A DNA stretch of 64,000 nucleotides. Origin: Gammaproteobacteria bacterium. GTDB taxonomy: Bacteria; Pseudomonadota; Gammaproteobacteria; Steroidobacterales; Rariloculaceae. This document shows, piece after piece, positions 19,234-28,239 of this stretch. Where the stretch lies: assembly GCA_022826245.1 (NCBI GenBank), contig JAJDVG010000058.1, positions 1 through 64,000 of the forward strand. Reading direction: 5' to 3'. The first letter of the stretch is position 1, and each line of letters starts with the position of its first letter. Under the pieces are notes generated by a model. It saw only the letters and a program-made list of their open reading frames with translations. It was not told the DNA's origin and made no database searches. The position numbers were made by a program, and so were the translations under genes.

Positions 19234-20883
19234 ATGGCCTCAATGTCTCCTAATCCCACCCTCTCCAAATCCCGTTACCTCTCCGGCGACCAATGCTATC
19301 TCAAGCTTTGGTACGACAGTCACGAGCGTGATCTGGCGCCCCCGCCCGACTCCAGCCTTCAAGCGTTATTCGACACCAAGCAGGAAGTGGGCAGGCTTGC
19401 GCGCAAGCGCCATCCGGGTGGGCATTCCATTGGGTGGAACGATCGATATGTGCGCGACGCCCTGGAGGAAACCCGGAAGGTCATCGAGGCAGGAAAGGCG
19501 CCGGCGCTGTTCGAAGCTGCATTCAGGCACGAAGACGTGCTGGTTGGCGTTGACATCCTTGAGCGCCTGTCCCGGGGAGGTTGGCGCCTCTGCGACGTCA
19601 AGTCCACAAGCGATGTCCATGCGATCCACGTTCCCGATGTCGCCATTCAACTTTGGGTGCTGCGGGGCGCTGGCCTCGACGTTCGAGAAGTGGAGGTGAT
19701 CACGCTCAACCGGGACTACGTCCATGATGGGATTGCGTTGGATCCCCATTCGCTGTTCAGGAGTCATCCGGTCTTGGACGAAGCTGAGGCGCTTCAGGAG
19801 ATTGTGAGCACGCGAGTCAAGGAGATGCTGGCCATGCTCGGTCGGTCTGCGGCTCCAGACATCGTGCCCGGCGCGCACTGCTTCACGCCCCGCAAGTGCC
19901 CCTACTACGCTCACTGCACGCGAGATGTTGTTCAGCCAGTTCACGGCGTCGGCGAACTTCCGTTTCTGCACGCTTGTCGACGCGCGCAACTCGAGGAGGC
20001 GGGCATCAAGGAGATCCGCGACATCCCGAGTGAATTCCCGCTGACGCCACTGCAAGCCGCCGTTCGCCAAGCGGTGCAGCAACAACGGGCCATCGTTCAT
20101 GAGGGCGTTTCATCAGCGCTGGCCGAGCTGACTCCCCCAGTTCATTACCTGAATCTCGAAACTTTCCAGCCAGCAATACCGCGTTATGCCGGTACTCGTC
20201 CATTCGAAGCCATTCCCTTCCAATTTTCGGTTCACACCGTGCGTGGCGATGTATCGCTCGGAAATACGCACTACCTGCACGAGCAGGATGACGACCCGCG
20301 AACGCACGTTGCCGATCGCCTCATCGAAGCGGTGGGAACCAAAGGCTCCATCTGTACGTACTCGCACACCGAGCGAACGACGCTGAACGCGCTGGCCGCG
20401 GCTTTGCCCGAGCGGGCCAAAGCACTCACTGCCATTACCGAGCGGTTGTTCGATCTGCGTACTGTCGTGCGCGACAGCTACTACCATCCCGAATTTCGAG
20501 GTTCGTTCTCGATGAACAGTGTGCTCCCGGTCCTGGTGCCTGGGATGGATTACGACGATCTCGAGATTCGCGACAGTATGACCGCTACCGCCCAATACAC
20601 TCAGGCGCTTAGAAGCGTCTCCAAGGACGAACGGCAGCAGAACTTCAAGTCACTACGCGCTTACTGCCATCGCAACACGCTGGCGATGGTGCGCCTGAGG
20701 GACGCGCTTCTCGCGGTGATGGATTATCCGCGCTCCGGATCGTACAATCGCGCATGGCTTTATTGTTCGTTCTGCGGCAAGAGTCAGTTCGAGGCAAACC
20801 GGCTAATTGTCGGGATACACGTAAACATCTGTGACGAGTGCGTAAAGCTCTGCAACGACATTATTCTGGACGACCGGTCCTAG
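19234..20883 (+). CDS. DUF2779 protein, degenerate, fused to ClpX-type zinc finger
   Basis: 549 residues in three parts. First, a Cas4/RecB-like PD-(D/E)xK domain (residues about 10-240) with [17 protein letters not shown] and a possible iron-sulfur set: an early Cys ([11 protein letters not shown]) plus [14 protein letters not shown]. Second, a DUF2779 exonuclease-like domain in which the acidic positions are changed: LNLETF at N307 where the paralog has LDFETF, and YCHRNT at N481 where the paralog has YCERDT. Third, a C-terminal C4 finger (C511, C514, C533, C536) with the CSFCGK and [13 protein letters not shown] blocks of the ClpX N-domain and identical Cys spacing. The exonuclease-like domain is probably dead. 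The gene ends in TAG. Confidence 0.82.
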   Translation: MASMSPNPTLSKSRYLSGDQCYLKLWYDSHERDLAPPPDSSLQALFDTKQEVGRLARKRHPGGHSIGWNDRYVRDALEETRKVIEAGKAPALFEAAFRHEDVLVGVDILERLSRGGWRLCDVKSTSDVHAIHVPDVAIQLWVLRGAGLDVREVEVITLNRDYVHDGIALDPHSLFRSHPVLDEAEALQEIVSTRVKEMLAMLGRSAAPDIVPGAHCFTPRKCPYYAHCTRDVVQPVHGVGELPFLHACRRAQLEEAGIKEIRDIPSEFPLTPLQAAVRQAVQQQRAIVHEGVSSALAELTPPVHYLNLETFQPAIPRYAGTRPFEAIPFQFSVHTVRGDVSLGNTHYLHEQDDDPRTHVADRLIEAVGTKGSICTYSHTERTTLNALAAALPERAKALTAITERLFDLRTVVRDSYYHPEFRGSFSMNSVLPVLVPGMDYDDLEIRDSMTATAQYTQALRSVSKDERQQNFKSLRAYCHRNTLAMVRLRDALLAVMDYPRSGSYNRAWLYCSFCGKSQFEANRLIVGIHVNICDECVKLCNDIILDDRS

Positions 20884-20947
20884 TAACCATTTTGGCAACG
20901 TGCGCGCTTCAAGCGATGACCGAACAGACCACGGTTGGTGGGAGCAG

Positions 20948-22291
20948 TCACACGCCGCGAACACCGTCGCCGTAGTCCTCGGGAACGAAGTTCTCGAACC
21001 TGGTGAATTCCCCTTTGTAGACAAGTCGAAATGTGTCGGTCGGCCCGTTGCGTTGTTTGGCGACGATGATTTCCGCAAAACCCTTGTCCCGTGTCTCGGG
21101 GTCGTACCGTTCTTCGCGGTAGATGAAGATGATCACATCGGCGTCCTGTTCGATGGCGCCGGATTCGCGCAGGTCCGACATCATCGGCCGCTTGTCGGTA
21201 CGCTGCTCAACGCTTCGATTGAGCTGCGATAGCACAACCACCGGGATGTTCAGTTCCCGCGCGAGGCTCTTCAGCGACTGGGAGATGCGCGAGATCTCCG
21301 TGTTTCTGTTCTCGTTGTAGCCCCCGGCTTGCATGAGCTGAAGATAGTCCACCACGATCAGACCCAGATCATGTTCGCGCTTCAGGCGTCGGGCGCGAAC
21401 CTCGGTGGGCTTCAGCGCCGGCGTATCGTCGATGAATAGCGGTGCGTCCGCGAGCGTGTCGAGCGAGCGCTGAACTCGCACCCAATCGTCGTCTGACAGG
21501 CGACCGTTCCGCAAGCGCTTCTGGTTGATCCGGCCGATGGATCCGATCAACCGAAACATGATCTGCTCTTTCGACATTTCCATGCTGAGGATGCCGGTGG
21601 ATACACCGTTCCCTGCCGCAGCAAACGCGGCAATGTTAAGCGCCAGTGCTGTCTTGCCCATGGAGGGCCGGCCCGCAATGATCACAAGATCTCCGTTCTG
21701 AAAACCGGCCGTCAATTTGTTCAGATCGTTGAATCCCGTTGCAACCCCGATGATCTCGTTCGGGCTATCGCTCAATTTCCGCAATCGGCTCCAGCTCTCC
21801 TCGATCAACTAGTTAACCCGCTCGAAACCGGCGCCGGTGCGCTGCCTCCGATCGGCGACATCGAAGATCTGACGTTCCGCTTCGTCGACAATCTCCGCCA
21901 CCTCGCGTCCTTCGGGTGCGTAGGCGCTTGCGGCGATTTCGCCGGCGGCTCCGATGAGCTGCCGCAGCATGGCGCGGTCGCGCACGATCTTGGCGTAAGC
22001 CCGGATATTCGCGACGCCGGCTGAGTTCGCTACCAATTCGGCAACGTAGTCCATGCCGCCGGCTTCCTCCAGACGTCCCTGCATCGAAAGGTGTTCGCTG
22101 ACGGTTACCGCGTCCGGAGGTTGTCCAAGTTCAACCAGCTCCGCGATGGCCGTGAAGATGTGTCGGTGATCCGCGCGGTAGAGATCGCTCGCGGTAACGG
22201 CATCGGCCACCTGATCCCAGGCCGCGAAGTCGAGCATGACGCCGCTGAGAAGCGCTTGTTCCGCTTCGACGGAATGCGGAGGTTGTCTCAT
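20948..22291 (-). pseudogene. dnaB: Replicative helicase DnaB interrupted by in-frame TAG
   Basis: A full-length DnaB (about 447 codons) is present in one frame, but codon 161 is TAG (21809-21811). The upstream 160 codons encode the N-terminal collar domain (HSVEAEQALLSGVMLD ... DVADRRQRTG). The downstream part encodes the RecA-type motor with Walker A GRPSMGKTALALNIA, the DYLQLMQAGG segment and the SDLRESGAIEQDADVI block. The stop falls in the inter-domain linker and is followed at once by TTG, so re-initiation could give a separate motor domain. Alternatives are a real nonsense mutation in an accessory copy, or an assembly error. TAG ends other genes here, so recoding is unlikely. Confidence 0.75.
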
Positions 22292-22577
22292 TTTGGCGGT
22301 GCCGGCTGGTCGGTGAGTGGCGCGTCATGATCGGCCGTACATGCGACACACGGGTTCGCGGTCTGGGTAATCCGCCGAGCCACACGGCGACGCCGTTGCG
22401 TGGCGCATACGTTCGGCCTCACCGCGCTCACCATGAGTTCTCTCCCTTTGGATCCCGGTCCGCTGGTCGGCCTCAGCTACGACTACGCGACGCTGTTTGT
22501 CGCTCAACTATGTCAATGTCCGTTCGCTGCGTTATCCGCCGCACATATCCCAGTGACAATGACAAAGGGAGCAATTC

Positions 22578-22985
22578 ATGACCGCGCTGATCATGATCGG
22601 CATCGTAGTTGGCCTTATCTTTATTGCCGCGGTGGCAATGGCGATGAACAAACACGCCGCAGAGAAATTTGGCTTAGAACCATTCGCCATCCCGAATCTT
22701 TTGTTCGTGGCTGCAGCGATGGGCTTACTCGTCATCGGTGCGCTTGTCATCGATACGGAACCCGGCTCAATTCTCGGAATTGGGTCGAATGCCGTTGTTC
22801 TGTTCGCAGCTTCCGCCATCGTGTACCTTGGGTACACTGCGTACCTGATCAAACGAACTACCGTCATGATCGGTCTGCTGGCTTCCGTCCTGCAGGTTGT
22901 TGGGCTCATTGGCCTGCTTGTTTTGGCCGTCGCCATCTTCGCGGGGCGAAGGCTTCTGGGAATTCTACGGTCATATCTGCGTTAA
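22578..22985 (+). CDS. Small membrane protein
   Basis: 135 residues with four hydrophobic helices (MIGIVVGLIFIAAVAMAM, LLFVAAAMGLLVIGALVI, a central AVVLFAASAIVYLGY and VVGLIGLLVLAVAIFA). A GGGAG ribosome site precedes the ATG. It lies between dnaB and the second DUF2779 gene and is not recognisably related to either. The function is unknown. Confidence 0.62.
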   Translation: MTALIMIGIVVGLIFIAAVAMAMNKHAAEKFGLEPFAIPNLLFVAAAMGLLVIGALVIDTEPGSILGIGSNAVVLFAASAIVYLGYTAYLIKRTTVMIGLLASVLQVVGLIGLLVLAVAIFAGRRLLGILRSYLR

Positions 22986-23071
22986 CGCGGAAAACTGCCT
23001 GCAAACTCGGCTGCGGAAGGGCGGACGGGATGAAGTCGCCGAATCTCTGTTAAGGCACGTCACCTCAAACC

Positions 23072-24547
23072 ATGCGCGTTCCTACTCTCTCCAAATCCCG
23101 CTACCTCTCGGGAGATCAATGCCACCTTCGGCTCTGGTACGACAGCTACGAGCGCGACCTCGCGCCGCCGCCCGACGCCAGCCTGCAAGCGGTATTCGAC
23201 ACTGGGCACGAAGTCGGTCACCTCGCCTGCAAGCGCTATCCGCACGGGCACTTCGTCGCTCACGATCACCGGCATGTTCGCGACGCGCTTAAGGAAACGC
23301 GCCAGGTCATCGAGGCTGGAACGGTGCCGGTATTGTTCGAACCAGCTTTCAGGCACGAAGGCGTGCTGGTTCGAGTCGACATCCTCGAGCGCCTGCCCAG
23401 GGGAGGCTGGAGGCTGGGGGAAGTCAAGTCCACAGTCAGGCTCAAGGAGATCCACATTCCGGATGTGGCCGTTCAACTGTGGGTTCTGCGCGGTGCCGGC
23501 CTCGATGTTCGAGAAGTCGAGGTTGTCACGCTCGACAAGAACTACGTCTACGACGGCATCCGGCTCGATCTGGATGCGCTGTTCAAGCGTCATCCGGTCA
23601 CGGACCAAGCCGAGGCGCTCCAAGAGACTGTGAGCACACGGGTCGGGGAGATGCTGACGGTGCTATCGGCGTCTGCGGCTCCCGAGGTCTCGCCCGGAGC
23701 CCATTGCTTCGAGCCGAACGACTGTCCTTACTACGCTCATTGCACCCGCGACTTTGTGTGGCCCGACCATGGCATCGGTGAACTCCCGTCGCTCCACCCC
23801 AGCGGCCGTGCGCGGCTCGAGGCGGCGGGTATCGAAGAGATTCGCGACATCCCAGGCGATTTTGGGCTGCCTCCGCTGCAAGACGTCGTTCGTCGCGCCG
23901 TGCAGCAACAACGGCCCATAGTGCATGGCGACATTTCATCGTCGTTGGCCAGGTTGGTGTCGCCGATTCATTACCTGGATTTTGAAACCTTCATGCCGGC
24001 GATTCCTCGTTTTCCCGGCACGAGTCCATACGACACGATTCCGTTCCAGTTCTCTGTTCATACCGAGCGCGACGCCGCATCACTTGAGCATACGGATTAC
24101 CTGCACGAAGTTGAGGACGACCCGCGGCCGCATGTTGCCGACCGACTGATCGAAGCCGTCGGCACCGAAGGGTCCATCTGCACGTACTCGACGTATGAAC
24201 GAAGAATTTTGAAAGAGCTGGCCACCGCCTTGCCTGAGCGCGCCGAGCGTCTGAACGCCATTTCGGACCGTTTGTTTGATCTGCATCCGGTCGTAAAACG
24301 CACATACTACGATCCGGAATTTCGAGGCTCGTTCTCGATCAAGAGCGTGCTGCCAGTACTCGTGCCCGGAATGAGCTACGATGATCTTGAGATCCCCGAT
24401 GGTCGGGCGGCGTCAGCCCGGTATCTGCGGGCGTTTGGAAACGCTGCCCACGAGCAGCGCCAGCAAACGTTCGACGATCTACGCGCCTACTGCGAACGCG
24501 ACACGCTGGCGATGGTGCGGCTGCGGCAGGCGCTCGACGCCCTCTGA
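23072..24547 (+). CDS. DUF2779 nuclease-like protein (intact copy)
   Basis: 491-residue paralog of the protein at 19234, closely similar over its whole length but without the zinc finger. The Cas4-like part keeps RVDILERLPRGGWRLGEVKS and HCFEPNDCPYYAHC. The exonuclease-like part keeps the acidic residues D303 in YLDFETFMPAIPRF and D477 in YCERDTLAMV. It is thus expected to be an active nuclease with a possible 4Fe-4S cluster. The duplication spans only this gene; the interrupted dnaB and a membrane gene lie between the copies. Confidence 0.85.
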   Translation: MRVPTLSKSRYLSGDQCHLRLWYDSYERDLAPPPDASLQAVFDTGHEVGHLACKRYPHGHFVAHDHRHVRDALKETRQVIEAGTVPVLFEPAFRHEGVLVRVDILERLPRGGWRLGEVKSTVRLKEIHIPDVAVQLWVLRGAGLDVREVEVVTLDKNYVYDGIRLDLDALFKRHPVTDQAEALQETVSTRVGEMLTVLSASAAPEVSPGAHCFEPNDCPYYAHCTRDFVWPDHGIGELPSLHPSGRARLEAAGIEEIRDIPGDFGLPPLQDVVRRAVQQQRPIVHGDISSSLARLVSPIHYLDFETFMPAIPRFPGTSPYDTIPFQFSVHTERDAASLEHTDYLHEVEDDPRPHVADRLIEAVGTEGSICTYSTYERRILKELATALPERAERLNAISDRLFDLHPVVKRTYYDPEFRGSFSIKSVLPVLVPGMSYDDLEIPDGRAASARYLRAFGNAAHEQRQQTFDDLRAYCERDTLAMVRLRQALDAL

Positions 24548-24604
24548 CCCCGCTACTAAACTTCTTGCCCGCAGATTCGAATATAAGGCTGCCGGGGAGT
24601 TCCG

Positions 24605-24772
24605 ATGGCACATCACAAGCGCAAGGGTCCAAAGTCTACGCGTAGCGGCTGCTTGCTTTGCAAGCCTCACAAACGCCAGGGCTCCAATCTGTCGCAACGG
24701 CAAAGGCACAGCGTAAACCGACGGATGCAAGCATATGCACGCGCGTATTCTGCTGACCACGCGGCAGAGTAA
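24605..24772 (+). CDS. Small conserved CxxC-type basic protein
   Basis: A 55-codon gene beginning MAHHKRKGPKSTRSGCLLCK. It is very basic and has a single CLLCKPHK motif. Short proteins of this form recur in proteobacterial genomes, with no known role. An AGTTCCG-like weak ribosome site precedes the ATG. It follows the DUF2779 gene by 57 bases. Confidence rests on recognising the N-terminal pattern. Confidence 0.6.
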   Translation: MAHHKRKGPKSTRSGCLLCKPHKRQGSNLSQRQRHSVNRRMQAYARAYSADHAAE

Positions 24773-24822
24773 TCGCGAGACGCCAAGACACCTCCTGAGT
24801 CGCGATGCCGTCTCCTTTAGAT

Positions 24823-25530
24823 CGGTCGATACCAAGCAGCGAGACACTTGAGATTACAGCCGGTTTCCGCCCGAAACGAGGCTTCCGTTCCGGATCCTGG
24901 ATGCTATGCTGAGACCAAGTGCGAGCAACGATGTGCTGCGCGCGCACAACGGTTCACCGGAAGTCCATCATGGTTGATACGGCGTTTGATACACTTGGCG
25001 CTGCCCGCAAACTCAAGGCCGCGGGCGTCGAGGCCGAACAGGCCGAAGCCATCGTGGAAGTCATGGGCCAATCCGTCAATCAACTGGTGACCGTGGAGCG
25101 CTTCGAGGCTGGCAACGAGACGCTGCACGCCCGCATCGATGCCTTTCAAACCGAATTGCTGGCCCGCATCGACGCCCTTTCCACGGAACTGCGTGCCGAG
25201 ATCGCGCGTTCCCTCCTGATCGCCGTGGGCGTCATGATTGCCGCCAACGCATTGATGATGACGATCCTGGGCATAGTGCTGACCGGCGCCGCGAGCCTGG
25301 ACTGATAGCGTCGAGCGCCGTCAACATGGCCAGCACTGGCCGTGGGCCGGATTCCCGGTACACAAGCGAAAATACTCAAGTCAAGGCGCTATCCGATGGA
25401 CGGCGCGACGGTGCTGCACCATCCAGCCTGGGCGTCCCTGCTAGAACGCAGTCGCGGGAGAGAAGCTATAGCCGATATCCTCGCACGCTTCCTGAATCGG
25501 GATGTGCAGGAGCGGATCGCTGAGACTCCG
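24823..25530. repeat. Long direct repeat, copy A
   Basis: About 700 bases that recur in imperfect form at 26813-27533. The copy covers the region upstream of a coiled-coil gene, the gene itself and the first part of the RES toxin region (its 3-prime end, on the other strand). The conserved upstream block includes CCGAAACGAGGCTTCCGTTC. The two copies flank the RES toxin-antitoxin pair. Confidence 0.8.
24970..25305 (+). CDS. Coiled-coil membrane-anchored protein (repeat copy A)
   Basis: 111 residues from the ATG at 24970. N-terminal helix DTLGAARKLKAAGVEAEQAE, a coiled coil with repeated HARIDAFQTELLARIDAL units, and one C-terminal membrane helix (LLIAVGVMIAANALMMTILG). Same layout as the CCDC90/DUF1640 group. 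A near-identical paralog lies at 26961 in the second repeat copy. The role is unknown; it may be part of the mobile unit carrying the RES toxin. Confidence 0.72.
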   Translation: MVDTAFDTLGAARKLKAAGVEAEQAEAIVEVMGQSVNQLVTVERFEAGNETLHARIDAFQTELLARIDALSTELRAEIARSLLIAVGVMIAANALMMTILGIVLTGAASLD

Positions 25531-26094
25531 GTGAAAAAGCGGTGTGTCGGGAAACGGGCGCCTGTCGAGCGCCCGCTCAAAAATTGCGGCTACGGGCCGG
25601 TTGGTCATCGAGGACAGGAAGTAGAGCCCGTCGATGTTCGAATACGCTTCGTAAAATCCTCGCGCCCAGTTTCGCGCTTGGGATTTGGGGCCGCTCATCA
25701 ACTTCATTGAGGCCCCGGCCCGAATCGCGAATGTCTCCGACAGGTCCAGCACGGTAAGCGCCGTGCCAAAGCGAAACGAAACCAGCCACGGATGGCGATC
25801 GTTTGGATCGACCTCACGATTGTCCTGGTACACCTCTGCGAGGCACGTGGGTACGTCGCTCGCGAGATAAAGAATTCCGCGGTCCTGAAGCTTCGCTTCT
25901 CCCGAATCGTTGGGCAGATGGTGGTCGAAGCGCGCGGCGGTGGGTCCATGGAATCGCAAGGCATCCCACCGGGTCGGGTGTTCGCCGCTGCGGCGGTAAA
26001 TTCGGTGCCAGAGTTTCCGGGTGTCCAGAGTTCGCAGCGCGGGTTCGAGCGCGCGCAGACGGTTCAGGTTGGGAGCGTTCGGCAGTTTCGGCAC
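25441..26094 (-). CDS. RES-domain toxin
   Basis: 217-residue RES-family protein, the toxin class that degrades NAD+ by phosphorolysis. Family blocks seen are LWHRIYRRSG, the RFDHHLPND region, ILYLASDVPTCLAEVYQDN and FEAYSNIDGLYFLSS-like text near residue 150. The conserved Arg, Tyr, Glu and Ser that give the family its name all appear in these blocks. It follows its antitoxin by four bases. The C-terminal end (LLHIPIQEACEDIGYSFSP) is also found as a remnant at 27444-27533. Confidence 0.85.
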   Translation of the reverse strand: MPKLPNAPNLNRLRALEPALRTLDTRKLWHRIYRRSGEHPTRWDALRFHGPTAARFDHHLPNDSGEAKLQDRGILYLASDVPTCLAEVYQDNREVDPNDRHPWLVSFRFGTALTVLDLSETFAIRAGASMKLMSGPKSQARNWARGFYEAYSNIDGLYFLSSMTNRPVAAIFERALDRRPFPDTPLFHRSLSDPLLHIPIQEACEDIGYSFSPATAF

Positions 26095-26098
26095 GAAG

Positions 26099-26677
26099 TC
26101 ACAAGTGCTTGCCCAAGAAGATCACATGGGCCGGATCCCGCCCCTCCGCCAGCCATTCCAGCGGTGTCAGGCATACTTCCTGCCGGTCGTCGATACACAG
26201 ATCGACGCTTTCCCGGTGATACCAATTGAAGATGCCCAGCGGGTGCATTGTCGCCGGCAATGCCTTGTTGACTTGCGCGATGTTGGGGATCAGCTTGCCG
26301 TGGCGAATCTGGAAACTCGGAATCAGCCGCCTGGCGTCCAGTCGAAAGCTGTACAAATCCCGGCTCGACAGCATCTGGTGGACTCGACCCGGTGTCACCT
26401 TCAGTTGCGCGGCCACCTGCTCGGCCGACAGGCTGTGTTCGACCAGGGCGGCGAATCGAACTGCGCCTTCGGCGGCAAGATCCCGTCCGCCGGTACGCTC
26501 TAGCCGAAGGCCCCCTTCGCGGAGAATTGCCTGCTCGTGTTCCGTGAGCCCGCGAGTGGGGGGGTCGTAGACCGTTGGCTCCATGTTGTCGAGAACCCGG
26601 TCGAGCGCTTCCGCGACACCCTCCGGACCCGAAATTCCACGAGCTTCCAGGTAGTCGAAAGTGTATTTGGTGGCCAT
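26099..26677 (-). CDS. Antitoxin of the RES toxin
   Basis: 192-residue partner of the RES toxin, first in the operon. Residues about 85-115 form a helix-turn-helix (LSAEQVAAQLKVTPGRVHQM). The C-terminal part ends with a block typical of RES antitoxins (LTPLEWLAEGRDPAHVIFLG) that would cap the toxin. It should bind the palindrome just upstream and repress the pair. The sequence differs from the classical Xre/DUF2384 type, so it belongs to a variant subgroup. Confidence 0.78.
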   Translation of the reverse strand: MATKYTFDYLEARGISGPEGVAEALDRVLDNMEPTVYDPPTRGLTEHEQAILREGGLRLERTGGRDLAAEGAVRFAALVEHSLSAEQVAAQLKVTPGRVHQMLSSRDLYSFRLDARRLIPSFQIRHGKLIPNIAQVNKALPATMHPLGIFNWYHRESVDLCIDDRQEVCLTPLEWLAEGRDPAHVIFLGKHL

Positions 26678-26699
26678 CTCGGGGGTTCGTTTCTAAGGA

Positions 26700-26728
26700 A
26701 TACTAGGTATCCTAACTAGTGATAGTAT
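26700..26728. promoter_or_regulatory. Candidate operator of the RES module
   Basis: An A+T-rich inverted repeat, ATACTA and TAGTAT separated by 17 bases, lies 22 bases upstream of the antitoxin start in an otherwise G+C-rich region. Its place fits autoregulation by the helix-turn-helix antitoxin. Confidence 0.5.
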
Positions 26729-26960
26729 CGCTCTGCCGCGCTGCCCGCAAATCTGCCGCTGCTGAACCGGACCAGTTCGACGCGGTCATGGAACCACGCG
26801 TGCGATTGCGAGCCGGTCGATGCCAGGCCGCGAGACACTTCTAATTACTGCCGGCTTCCGTCCGAAACGAGGCTTCCGTTCCGGGACTTGGATGCTACCC
26901 TGACGCCGAATCCGAGCAACGGGCTGCTGCGCGCGCCCAAAGGTTTACCCGGAATCCAGC

Positions 26961-27305
26961 ATGTCCGATACGGCGTTTGATACACTCGGCGCTGCCCGCA
27001 GGCTCAAGGTCGCGGGCGTCGAGGCCGAACAGGCCGAAGCCATCGTGGAGGTCATGGGCCAATCCGTCAATCAACTGGTGACCGTGGAGCGATTCGAGGC
27101 CCGCATCGATAGCGTTCGCACCGAATTGCTGGCCCGTATCGATGCCGTGCAAACCGAGTTGCTGGGCCGCATCGACGCCGTTCGCGCGGAACTGCGCGCC
27201 GAGATATCCCGTTCCCTGCTGATCGCGGTAGGCGTCATGATCGGCGCCAACGCGTTGATGCTGACGATCCTCGGCATCGTCCTGACAGGCGGTGCGCGCT
27301 TGTAA
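26961..27305 (+). CDS. Coiled-coil membrane-anchored protein (repeat copy B)
   Basis: 114-residue paralog of the protein at 24970. The coiled coil here has an extra heptad block: the unit RIDAVQTELLGRIDAV is repeated three times. The membrane helix (LLIAVGVMIGANALMLTILG) is nearly unchanged. The difference in repeat number suggests unequal exchange in the coiled coil. Confidence 0.72.
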   Translation: MSDTAFDTLGAARRLKVAGVEAEQAEAIVEVMGQSVNQLVTVERFEARIDSVRTELLARIDAVQTELLGRIDAVRAELRAEISRSLLIAVGVMIGANALMLTILGIVLTGGARL

Positions 27306-27443
27306 CGTTAGCCGCGAGCGCTGGCAACATCGTCAACACTGGCTGCGGGCCGGTTTCCCCGGCATGCAGCCGAAATTACCCACGTCACGCGCTATCGCGC
27401 GGACAGCGCGATGGCGCTGCACGGATCGGCCTGGGCGTACCTG

Positions 27444-27533
27444 CTAAAACGCCTTCGCGGGAGAGAAGCGATAGCCGATATCCTCACACGCTTCCTGAAT
27501 GGGGATGTGCAGGAGGGAATCGCTCAGGCTCCG
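27444..27533 (-). pseudogene. Remnant of a RES toxin gene (3-prime end)
   Basis: The minus strand encodes RSLSDSLLHIPIQEACEDIG followed by YRFSPAKAF and a stop, matching the last 29 residues of the intact RES toxin (25441-26094) except for three changes, with the same stop position. Upstream of it the RES gene is missing. It shows that a second RES gene existed and was deleted. Confidence 0.82.
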
Positions 27534-27597
27534 GACATCTCGCCGGGAGCTTCACCGCTTCGAGCCGAAAGAATGGCCATACTACCAATCATCTACG
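27528..27597 (+). pseudogene. Remnant of a DUF2779 gene
   Basis: About 70 bases resemble the iron-sulfur segment of the intact DUF2779 gene at 23690-23755: ATCTCGCCGGGAGC and CTTCGAGCCGAA are shared and lie in the same order, followed by a weaker match to the CPYYAH codons. The frame is broken. It joins directly to the RES remnant, which shows that the two gene families travelled or rearranged together. Confidence 0.55.
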
Positions 27598-27610
27598 ATG
27601 TCGAAAAAAC

Positions 27611-28141
27611 TCAGCACAAGTTCTGTTCGCCCGTCATGATCAGGTAGATGTCGGCCAGGATCCCTGCGTCGAGCAGGGCCCCGTGCCACTCGCGCCTGGA
27701 GACATCGACACCGTGCCGTCTGGCAAGTGAATTGAGGTCGTTCTGCTTGCCGGGATGCAGACGCCGGGCGAGCGCGAGCGTGTCGAGGACCTCGCAACAG
27801 TCCCTTACGTCGTCGGGCGCACCGGGCACGCGCCGTAATTCGTGGTTGATGAACTCCACGTCGAACTCGGCATTGTGGATGACGAGCTCGGCGCCGCGCA
27901 CGAACTCGAGAAACGCGTGGGCGATGTCCACGAAGTACGGCTGGGTGGCCAGAAACTCATCGTCTATGCCATGCAATTCGAGCGCTCCGGCGTCGACGGT
28001 GCGATCCGGGTTGATGTAACGGTGAAACGTGCTCGATGTGACGCGGCGGTTGACAAGTTCCACGCAGCCAATTTCGATGATCCGGTGCCCGGACGCTGGA
28101 TCGAGTCCTGTCGTTTCCGTATCAAGTACGATCTGCCGCAT
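27611..28141 (-). CDS. dnaQ: DnaQ-type 3-5 exonuclease (epsilon-like)
   Basis: 176-residue proofreading exonuclease of the DNA polymerase III epsilon type. Exo I is IVLDTETTGLDP (D7, E9), Exo II is HNAEFDVEFINHEL, and Exo III is the HGALLDAGILADIYL block with its His and Asp. The start at 28141 is chosen because the exonuclease motif then begins at residue 7. It is about 65 residues shorter than E. coli epsilon and ends at the edge of the catalytic domain, so the C-terminal tether that binds the polymerase alpha subunit appears absent or very short. Confidence 0.88.
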   Translation of the reverse strand: MRQIVLDTETTGLDPASGHRIIEIGCVELVNRRVTSSTFHRYINPDRTVDAGALELHGIDDEFLATQPYFVDIAHAFLEFVRGAELVIHNAEFDVEFINHELRRVPGAPDDVRDCCEVLDTLALARRLHPGKQNDLNSLARRHGVDVSRREWHGALLDAGILADIYLIMTGEQNLC

Positions 28142-28239
28142 CGTTGAGTCCCCCGTTCGCCAGCGGGTCGGCGCGCTCGTTGTCGCGGTGTCCTGAAATC
28201 TACGCCTGAATCCGAGTGGGACGATCCACGTTTTTCGTA

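Larger units (their letters stand above)
26813..27533. repeat. Long direct repeat, copy B
   Basis: Second copy of the repeat at 24823-25530. Order is the same: leader, coiled-coil gene, then the inverted 3-prime end of a RES gene. In this copy the RES gene is reduced to its last 29 codons. The two copies therefore once flanked or contained a complete RES module each. Confidence 0.8.

Noticed and set aside
27411..27647. 78-codon frame across the repeat end
   Set aside because: It reads the RES remnant backwards and the DUF2779 remnant out of frame.
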